This document shows, piece after piece, positions 7,170 to 12,681 of a stretch of 12,681 nucleotides of DNA. Source of the DNA: CAZHOV01 sp964534315 (lineage in GTDB: Bacteria; Bacteroidota; Bacteroidia; Chitinophagales; Saprospiraceae); the NCBI GenBank assembly GCA_964534315.1, contig CAZHOV010000164.1:1-12681 (forward strand). The letters are read 5' to 3'. Under the pieces are notes generated by a model that saw nothing but the letters and a program-made list of their open reading frames with translations, had not been told where the DNA came from and made no database searches. Position numbers and translations under genes: made by a program. Every line of letters begins with the position of its first letter. Position 1 is the stretch's first letter.

Positions 7170-7382
7170 ATTGACCAATAAACATGGGAACAAATAAAAA
7201 TAAATAACTGTGGTTCTCTGTGTCTCTCTGTGACTCTGTGGTTGACCCTAAGATTATAAGTCATTACTGTTAGTGGTATTGACCAATAAACATGGGGACA
7301 AAAAATAATAAATAACTGTGGTTCTCTATGTCTCTCTGTGCCTCTGTGGTTGACCCTAAGATTATAAATCATTACAGTTAGT
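7170..7382. repeat. Two tandem copies of a 105-bp dispersed-type repeat
   Basis: Copy 1 (7170-7274) and copy 2 (7278-7382) align without gaps at a period of 108 bp and differ at about seven positions. Each contains a core with three CTCTGTG-like words (7216-7240 in copy 1), flanked by ATTGACCAATAAACATGGG on the left and TTGACCCTAAGATTATAA on the right. The opposite strand reads open for 116 codons, but the translation merely repeats itself with the DNA period and is not a gene. Confidence 0.9.
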
Positions 7383-7389
7383 AAAAAGT

Positions 7390-7424
7390 AAGACTCAAGA
7401 CCCAAGACCCAAGACCCAAGACCA
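7390..7424. repeat. Heptamer tandem array AAGACCC, five units
   Basis: Five units of AAGAC[CT][CA], three of them identical AAGACCC, lie between the 105-bp repeats and the DUF368 promoter. This is the third distinct 7-bp tandem family in the same spacer. Confidence 0.85.
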
Positions 7425-7454
7425 ATTACTCCCAACCAAATACTATTTTTTCCT

Positions 7455-7462
7455 TAGCTTTG
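7455..7462 (+). promoter_or_regulatory. Bacteroidota -7 box (TAnnTTTG) of the DUF368-aroE-purB gene run
   Basis: TAGCTTTG matches the Bacteroidota -7 consensus TAnnTTTG. Its last base is only 5 nt before the ATG at 7468, so transcription would start at or within a few bases of the start codon, giving a leaderless or nearly leaderless mRNA. No clear TTTG -33 element is seen at the expected distance upstream, which lowers confidence. Confidence 0.5.
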
Positions 7463-7467
7463 CGGCC

Positions 7468-8445
7468 ATGAAAAATGGATTATTTACTTCCTTAAAGGGA
7501 ATGGCGATGGGTATTGCCGAGGTTATTCCCGGCGTTTCTGGCGGTACTATTGCTTTTATTACCGGGATTTATGAACAGTTGATCGATTCGATCAAAGCTT
7601 TTGGGCCCGAAGCTATAAAAGCCTTTCGGAAAGACGGGATTGGAGGTGCCTGGAAAGCGGTTCATGGCAATTTCCTACTCTTTTTGCTTGCAGGAATGGC
7701 GGTAGGAGTGGTGATTGGAGTCTTTGTAATCACCCATTTTTTAGAGCATTATCCGGTCCTCTTATGGGCTTTTTTCTTTGGCCTGATCATCGCTTCGGCC
7801 ATCTATATTTTCCGGCAAATCACTCATTGGACTTACGTGGAAGTGATCGCTTTAATTGCAGGAATTCTAATTGCTTATTTCATAACCATCGCTAGTCCGA
7901 CAGAAGGAAACCGAGCCCTGTGGTTTGTTTTTCTATCGGGCGTAATTGCGATTTCAGCTTTGATCTTACCAGGTATTTCCGGTAGTTTTATATTATTGTT
8001 ATTAGGGATGTACACTTATATAATTCCAACCTTAAAGGAAGCGATTAAAACGCGTCAACTGGATGATTTGCTGGTCGTCGGCGTATTTGGGATGGGCTGT
8101 ATTGTCGGCCTGGCTACCTTTTCCAGAATCCTTTCCTGGACATTCAAAAATTATTTACGGCCTACCTTGGCTGTACTTACCGGATTTATGATCGGTTCGC
8201 TTAATAAAATATGGCCCTGGCGTATGCCTGTGAAAGGACTTGATGAAGAAGGAAATATGATCAGTTGGATTAAAGGAACAGAGCTGGATAAAGTTATCGA
8301 GGAGGTCAATTTATTACCTTCTACCTATGCCGAAAAAGTAGGAGATCCCTACACTTTATGGGTTATCCTTTTGATGATTTTCGGTTTTTTAATGGTATTC
8401 GGTCTTGAACGATTGGGAAGATCAAGTGATATTGTGCATGAATGA
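7468..8445 (+). CDS. popT: DUF368 polyprenyl-phosphate transporter (PopT family)
   Basis: This 325-residue integral membrane protein has the two related half-site motifs of DUF368: EVIPGVSGGTIAF at 18-30 and LILPGISGSFILL at about 166-178, each inside a hydrophobic region. Further hydrophobic segments lie near 68-88, 97-116, 124-141, 150-165, 203-218, 233-245 and 297-312. DUF368 proteins (PopT), like DedA proteins, have been shown in other bacteria to return undecaprenyl phosphate across the cytoplasmic membrane for envelope synthesis. That function is transferred from the family, and the symbol is used in that sense. The length is slightly above usual, partly from a soluble insertion near 251-292. 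Its stop overlaps the aroE start by 8 nt (ATGAATGA), pointing to translational coupling. It is the first gene of a tight five-gene run. Confidence 0.88.
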   Translation: MKNGLFTSLKGMAMGIAEVIPGVSGGTIAFITGIYEQLIDSIKAFGPEAIKAFRKDGIGGAWKAVHGNFLLFLLAGMAVGVVIGVFVITHFLEHYPVLLWAFFFGLIIASAIYIFRQITHWTYVEVIALIAGILIAYFITIASPTEGNRALWFVFLSGVIAISALILPGISGSFILLLLGMYTYIIPTLKEAIKTRQLDDLLVVGVFGMGCIVGLATFSRILSWTFKNYLRPTLAVLTGFMIGSLNKIWPWRMPVKGLDEEGNMISWIKGTELDKVIEEVNLLPSTYAEKVGDPYTLWVILLMIFGFLMVFGLERLGRSSDIVHE

Positions 8446-9194
8446 GATCAAACGACAGTTCGGTTTAATAGGTTATCCCCTCTCCCACTCTTTTTCCAAA
8501 AAATATTTTTGTGAAAAGTTTGAAGAGCTTGGCCTTTCAGACTACCATTACGAGCTATTCCCGTTAAAAGATATAAAAAGCTTTCCCGAACTTCTTCAGC
8601 AATATTCTGCGTTAAAAGGTTTAAATGTAACTATTCCATATAAGGAAAAAATCATGGAATATCTTGACAACCTCTCCGTAGAAGCCCGGGAGGTTGGCGC
8701 CGTCAATACGATTTTAATAGAGGGGCAACAATTAAACGGTTATAATACAGATGTTTTTGGTTTTGAGAAATCCCTGCAACAATTCCTTTCCAAAGCAAGA
8801 CCAGTTGAAAAAGCGTTGATATTAGGTACCGGAGGGGCTGCGAAGGCCGTACAGTATGTATTAAATAAAATGAATATTCAACCGACGATGGTGTCCCGCA
8901 CGAAAAAGGAGCATATTCTCACTTATAAAGAACTAACAAAAGAAGTAATGAATGCTCATCCATTGATCATCAATACGACCCCATTAGGAACCTACCCTGA
9001 AGTAGATACTGCACCGCCCATTCCCTATAATTTTTTGCNNNNNNNNNNACCTATTATTTGACCTGCTTTACAACCCGACTTTGACGAAATTTCTTAAATT
9101 TGGATTAGCGCATGATTGCCTGATCAAAAACGGGCTTGAAATGCTACATTTACAGGCTGAAAAAGCCTGGGAGATTTGGATGTACAACAATTAA
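8438..9194 (+). CDS. aroE: Shikimate dehydrogenase, interrupted by an assembly gap
   Basis: AroE reduces 3-dehydroshikimate to shikimate with NADPH in aromatic amino acid synthesis. The 200 residues before the gap hold all key motifs: S16-H-S18 for shikimate binding, the catalytic K69 in NVTIPYKE, N90 in GAVNT, D105 in GYNTD, the NADP-binding loop G130-T-G-G-A-A, and NTTPLG at 179-184. After ten N (9039-9048) the frame starting at 9051 continues as a typical AroE end (DLLYNPTLTKF, NGLEML, QAEKAW) to TAA at 9192-9194. The two parts are out of register by one base across ten N, so ten is a placeholder length; the true gap should be a multiple of three. The start at 8438 is chosen over an in-frame ATG at 8405 because the longer form adds 11 residues not typical of the family and buries the start deep in the DUF368 gene. 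Confidence 0.92.
9039..9048. other. Assembly gap (10 N) inside aroE
   Basis: Ten undetermined bases. The coding frame before the gap is 8438+3k and after it is 9051+3k, so ten bases cannot be the real length if aroE is intact. Family spacing between the PIPY and DLLYNP segments suggests about nine missing bases. Confidence 0.97.
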
Positions 9195-9206
9195 AACTTA
9201 GGAATT

Positions 9207-10394
9207 ATGGAAGCTACGAAGCCACTCATTGATTTTTCAAACACCGAGAACGCTTTTGCACACAAATCCAACAGAGAATTAAAAAAGACTGCCTGGTTAT
9301 ACTCGATGATGAACAAAGCTTGGTTGGTAAAATTAGGCGCTCCTTTGGCGCTGTTCTTTGTCCGTATCGGTTTTCCTCCAGCTATAGCTGTTATTAAAAA
9401 GACAATTTTTGAGCAATTTGTTGGTGGCACTACCCTGCTCGAAACCCAGCCAGCTATTGATAAATTGAAAGCTTACAAGACACAAACAGTATTGGATTAT
9501 GGAGCGGAACGCAAAAAATCAGAAACCGCTTTCAACAAAACCATGAATACCACTATCCGGGCTATTGAATTTGCCGCTACAAATGATAGCGTGACTACCG
9601 TTAGCTCAAAAATTACTGGTTTAGCTCGTTTCGAATTGCTGGAATCTATTCAAGCCGGAGAAGCGCTAACCAAAGAAACCCGCAAAGAATACCGGAATTT
9701 GTTGAAGCGAATCGATTCTATTTGCCATGTAGCTAATGAAAAAAACGTTTCCGTCTTTTTCGATGCGGAAGAGAGCTGGATACAGGATACGATCGATCAC
9801 TTGGTCAACCTGATGATGAGAAGATATAATAAGAAGCGGCCGGTGGTTTACAATACCTTCCAACTCTATCGAAAAGACCGCCTGAAGTACTTAATGGATT
9901 CGTTTAACCGAGCCCAGGAACAAGGATATATCCTGGGTGCCAAACTGGTAAGAGGAGCCTATATGGATAAGGAGCGCGAAAGAGCACAAGAAAACGGATA
10001 CCCTTCTCCAATCCACGAGACCCGCTCCGCTACAGATGATAGCTACAATACGGCGCTGCGTTTTTGTATCGATAATTTCCCTCAGATGGCAGTTAGCAAC
10101 TCCACTCACAATGCAGACAGCGCTTTACTTATGGCGGAACTGATCGAGAAAAAAGATCTACCCAAAAACCACCCTTACCTCGCATTTTGTCAGTTGTATG
10201 GGATGAGCGATAACCTTACCTTCAATTTGGCGGAACATGGGTACAATGTAGGTAAATATCTTGTTTTTGGAACGGTTCAGGACGTTATACCCTATCTGGT
10301 ACGCAGAGCCCAGGAAAATACTTCTGTGACCGGAGATATGAGCCGAGAGTATAAGCTCGTTGCAGAGGAAATCAAACGCAGAAGTAAAGCCTAA
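9207..10394 (+). CDS. Proline dehydrogenase (monofunctional, FAD-dependent)
   Basis: This 395-residue enzyme should oxidise L-proline to pyrroline-5-carboxylate with FAD, the first step of proline catabolism, passing electrons to the respiratory quinone pool. The PRODH barrel is recognised from K135 in SSKITGLARFELL, DAEESW at 186-191, K246-L-V-R249-G-A-Y252 with MDKERERA, H301 in NSTHNADS, Y346 in GYNVGKY, and the substrate-carboxylate arginine pair R366-R367 in YLVRRAQEN. No aldehyde dehydrogenase domain is fused, so the second step must be done by a separate enzyme not in this window. The N-terminal 100 residues are a helical extension with a hydrophobic stretch (about 43-64) that could help membrane association. 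AGGA (9200-9203) lies very close to the ATG. It starts 12 nt after aroE and ends 7 nt before the methyltransferase, consistent with cotranscription. A symbol such as putA or prodh is not assigned because naming varies. Confidence 0.92.
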   Translation: MEATKPLIDFSNTENAFAHKSNRELKKTAWLYSMMNKAWLVKLGAPLALFFVRIGFPPAIAVIKKTIFEQFVGGTTLLETQPAIDKLKAYKTQTVLDYGAERKKSETAFNKTMNTTIRAIEFAATNDSVTTVSSKITGLARFELLESIQAGEALTKETRKEYRNLLKRIDSICHVANEKNVSVFFDAEESWIQDTIDHLVNLMMRRYNKKRPVVYNTFQLYRKDRLKYLMDSFNRAQEQGYILGAKLVRGAYMDKERERAQENGYPSPIHETRSATDDSYNTALRFCIDNFPQMAVSNSTHNADSALLMAELIEKKDLPKNHPYLAFCQLYGMSDNLTFNLAEHGYNVGKYLVFGTVQDVIPYLVRRAQENTSVTGDMSREYKLVAEEIKRRSKA

Positions 10395-10401
10395 CTGATT
10401 A

Positions 10402-11235
10402 ATGACATTGAAACGATGGTTTGAGCAGGTCAATTGGTTCGTTGCTTTTTATTGGAAGGCAGCTACTTATTACCAGGTACATTCTCCCTTTTTATTTGAA
10501 TTTGTCAAAACGGTTTTAGAAGATGACCGGCAATTTTATGCTTTCGCGGAAATCGAATTTTTTAGAAAAGGATTACTTCAAAGTGACCGTCAGATAGCAG
10601 CCAGTACTTTTGGAGCTGGTTCAACTTCCGCCTACGGCAAAAAAACAATACCAATAGCGCATATTGCTTCCAATATTACCGTCCCTCCCAGATTGGGGAA
10701 AATACTTTTCCGGATAGCCCACTTTCTGAAACCGAAAACGATGTTGGAACTTGGCACTTCCCTGGGTATCTCCAGCCTATATATAAAATCCGGATACCGG
10801 GATGGCGAACTGATCACCATTGAGGGATCGAAAGCGATCAGCGATTTAGCAAAAGAACACTTTGCGAAGATGGATTTTCCTGATATTCGATTATTGAATG
10901 GTTCGTTTACAGACATGCTACCAATCGTCCTGCCGGAGTACTCGCAGCTAGATCTTATTTTTATTGATGGCGATCATAGCTACGAAAGCACCCTCCGCCT
11001 TTTTGAACAATGTCTCAATTGCATCCATTCAAAAACGGTCATCATTTTTGATGATATCAATTGGTCAGAAGGTATGCGGCGAGCCTGGAAAGAAGTAAAA
11101 AGGCATCCTAAAACAAAAGCTACCGTTAATTTATATAACTTTGGTATTGTATTTTTTCGGGAAGAATTTAAAGAACCAGTGCATCATAATCTGGTTCCAC
11201 TCAATTGGAAACCCTGGAAAAAATTAGTGATCTAA
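10402..11235 (+). CDS. Class I SAM-dependent methyltransferase
   Basis: This 277-residue cytoplasmic protein has a Rossmann-type methyltransferase domain at about 95-255. Motif I is M114-L-E-L-G-T-S-L-G-I at 114-123. The acidic ribose-binding residue is E141 after strand 2 (LITIEGS). Further motifs are LIFIDGDHSYES at 185-196 and VIIFDDINWSEGM at 213-225. The IDGDH and FDDIN pattern resembles O-methyltransferase/Methyltransf_24 proteins. The acceptor is unknown, and the metal-binding set of catechol-type O-methyltransferases is only partly suggested by D189, D217 and D218. The N-terminal 90 residues are a helical extension (FWKAATYYQVHSPFLFEF region) often seen in Bacteroidota homologues. No Shine-Dalgarno is seen; the ATG is 7 nt after proline dehydrogenase and the stop 15 nt before purB. 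Confidence 0.85.
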   Translation: MTLKRWFEQVNWFVAFYWKAATYYQVHSPFLFEFVKTVLEDDRQFYAFAEIEFFRKGLLQSDRQIAASTFGAGSTSAYGKKTIPIAHIASNITVPPRLGKILFRIAHFLKPKTMLELGTSLGISSLYIKSGYRDGELITIEGSKAISDLAKEHFAKMDFPDIRLLNGSFTDMLPIVLPEYSQLDLIFIDGDHSYESTLRLFEQCLNCIHSKTVIIFDDINWSEGMRRAWKEVKRHPKTKATVNLYNFGIVFFREEFKEPVHHNLVPLNWKPWKKLVI

Positions 11236-11250
11236 AAATGCAAATCAATT

Positions 11251-12585
11251 ATGTTGTCAGCAATCTCTCCTATCGACGGTCGTTATCACGAAAAGACAAA
11301 AGAACTCAGCGAATACTTTTCAGAATATGCTTTAATCAAGTACCGATTATTTGTTGAAATACAATACTTTATCGCTCTTTGCCAACATCCGGTTCCAGAA
11401 TTGGAATCATTTGATTTGGAAAAAGTAGAAGTATTGAACGGCATTTTTGAAGATTTTTCAATTTCTGATGCGCTCAAGGTCAAAAATATTGAAAAGAACA
11501 CCAATCATGATGTAAAAGCGGTGGAGTATTTTCTGAAAGAAAAGTTCGATCAATTAGGTGTTGCGGACTATAAAGAATTCATCCATTTCGGGCTTACTTC
11601 TCAGGATATCAACAATACCGCAGTTCCCTTGCTGACCCAGAATGCAATGACTAAGGTTTATGAGCCTTTATTGAAGCAATTAATAGGCAAACTGGAAGAA
11701 TTAGCGGAGCAGTGGAACAGGGTCCCGATGTTATCCCGAACGCATGGGCAACCCGCCTCTCCCACCCTTTTAGGCAAAGAATTCAGGGTGTTTATTGAAC
11801 GTATTGAGGTGCAGTATAAGCAATTAAAAACGATTCCCTACAAGGCTAAATTTGGTGGTGCCACCGGCAATTTCAATGCCCATTTTGTGGCCTATCCCTC
11901 TATCAACTGGATCCATTTTGCTAATAATTTTGTCAGCGAATACCTTGGTTTGGAGCGTTCACATTACACCACTCAAATTGAGCATTACGATAATTTAGCC
12001 AGCCTTTTTCAGGCCATGATGCGCATTAATACCATTCTCATTGATCTGGCCAGGGATATTTGGACGTATATTTCGATGGATTATTTCAAACAAAAAGTCA
12101 TTGCCGGTGAGGTTGGATCTTCGGCGATGCCTCATAAGGTTAACCCGATAGATTTCGAAAATGCAGAGGGCAACCTGGCCATGGCCAATGCCGTGTTTTC
12201 CTTTCTGGCTCAAAAGCTACCCATTTCCAGACTACAGCGTGACCTTACCGACAGTACCGTTTTGAGAAATGTAGGCGTTCCTTTTGCCCATACGATCATT
12301 GCCTTCAAATCCATTCTTAAAGGTTTGACAAAGTTAACCCTCAATGAGCCCAAGTTGCAGGCCGATCTGGAAGCCAACTGGATGGTCGTCTCCGAAGCTA
12401 TTCAAACGATCTTGCGAAGAGAAGGTTATCCTAAACCCTATGAAGCCTTAAAAGCGCTTACCAGAGGAAAAGCTATCGTTACTAAAGAAGATATCCATCG
12501 ATTTATCGACACCCTGGATATCGAAGAAGTAATTAAAGAAGAAATGAAGCAGATCACCCCTTTTAATTATATTGGAATAATGTAG
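11251..12585 (+). CDS. purB: Adenylosuccinate lyase
   Basis: This 444-residue enzyme of purine synthesis cleaves SAICAR to AICAR plus fumarate and adenylosuccinate to AMP plus fumarate. The N-terminus SAISPIDGRYHEKT and the length match the Escherichia coli-type PurB (about 456 residues). Active-site signatures are present: TSQD at 116-119, RTHGQPASPT at 163-172 with the catalytic-type His165, KFGGATGNFNAH at 200-211, and the fumarase/aspartase superfamily signature GSSAMPHKVNPIDFEN at 289-304 with the flexible-loop serines S290 and S291. An ATG 13 nt upstream (11238) is in another frame and ends early, so 11251 is the start. It is the last gene of the five-gene run; no terminator is visible before the window ends, only a heptamer array starting 3 nt after the stop codon. 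Confidence 0.96.
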   Translation: MLSAISPIDGRYHEKTKELSEYFSEYALIKYRLFVEIQYFIALCQHPVPELESFDLEKVEVLNGIFEDFSISDALKVKNIEKNTNHDVKAVEYFLKEKFDQLGVADYKEFIHFGLTSQDINNTAVPLLTQNAMTKVYEPLLKQLIGKLEELAEQWNRVPMLSRTHGQPASPTLLGKEFRVFIERIEVQYKQLKTIPYKAKFGGATGNFNAHFVAYPSINWIHFANNFVSEYLGLERSHYTTQIEHYDNLASLFQAMMRINTILIDLARDIWTYISMDYFKQKVIAGEVGSSAMPHKVNPIDFENAEGNLAMANAVFSFLAQKLPISRLQRDLTDSTVLRNVGVPFAHTIIAFKSILKGLTKLTLNEPKLQADLEANWMVVSEAIQTILRREGYPKPYEALKALTRGKAIVTKEDIHRFIDTLDIEEVIKEEMKQITPFNYIGIM

Positions 12586-12587
12586 TG

Positions 12588-12663
12588 GAATGTGCAATGT
12601 GCAATGAGGAATGAGGAATGGGGAATGGGGAATGGGGAATGGGGAATGAGCAATGGGAATGTG
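12588..12663. repeat. Heptamer tandem array [CG]AATG[TAG]G, about eleven units
   Basis: About eleven head-to-tail 7-bp units follow purB. Four consecutive units are GAATGGG, mixed with CAATGTG, CAATGAG and GAATGAG, and the last unit is one base short. It is the same family as the array at 7089-7137 and sits in the same position, immediately after a stop codon. A T-run follows at 12664 but no GC-rich stem, so it is not a normal terminator. Confidence 0.9.
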
Positions 12664-12681
12664 TTTTTTTCCTGAAGAGGG

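Noticed and set aside
7085..7435. 116-codon minus-strand open frame over the repeat spacer
   Set aside because: Its translation repeats with the 108-bp DNA period (VNHR-TERHREPQ twice) and ends in heptamer-derived sequence; it is open only because of the repeats.
8405..8437. Earlier in-frame ATG for aroE
   Set aside because: It would overlap the DUF368 gene by 41 nt and add 11 residues before the usual AroE N-terminus; the ATG at 8438 gives a standard start-stop overlap.

Overview
The window looks like chromosomal DNA from a member of the Bacteroidota, most likely a Saprospiria/Lewinella-like lineage. The support is indirect. It has moderately AT-rich DNA, Shine-Dalgarno-poor starts, a TAnnTTTG promoter box, lipoproteins with an S-C lipobox, and spacers filled with heptamer tandem repeats and 'CTCTGTG'-type repeats that I associate with these genomes. 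The species cannot be named from the sequence alone.

Left part (1-1621). Two minus-strand genes overlap: a 2H-phosphoesterase (2'-5' RNA ligase-like) gene followed by a small DUF1801-like gene. They are flanked by repeat-bearing spacers. One spacer holds a pair of 13-base palindromic repeats (94-160). The other (1184-1621) holds a symmetrical A/T operator-like palindrome and a compact element of about 142 bp with 9-bp terminal inverted repeats and nested internal inverted repeats.

Centre (1622-7088). This is the most distinctive part. Two paralogous lipoproteins, each a papain-like (C1) cysteine protease domain followed by a CARDB-like domain and a conserved basic tail, flank a predicted surface or periplasmic beta-helical protein. 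That middle protein has an unusually regular 11-residue (5+6) phenylalanine ladder. Two strong intrinsic terminators divide the area into protease 1 alone and a likely pair of beta-helix gene plus protease 2. A small outer-membrane beta-barrel-like protein follows. I infer that the group acts at the cell envelope; no substrate can be deduced.

Spacer 7089-7467. This gene-free stretch holds three different heptamer tandem arrays and two tandem copies of a 105-bp repeat. A TAnnTTTG box lies almost on the start codon of the next gene.

Right part (7468-12585). Five plus-strand genes are packed with gaps of -8, 12, 7 and 15 nt: a DUF368 polyprenyl-phosphate transporter, shikimate dehydrogenase (aroE, interrupted by a 10-N assembly gap), proline dehydrogenase, a class I methyltransferase, and adenylosuccinate lyase (purB). 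They look like one transcription unit of housekeeping metabolism with no obvious shared pathway. Another heptamer array closes the window. The papain/beta-helix module is the best candidate for an uncharacterised system; the protein families themselves are known.
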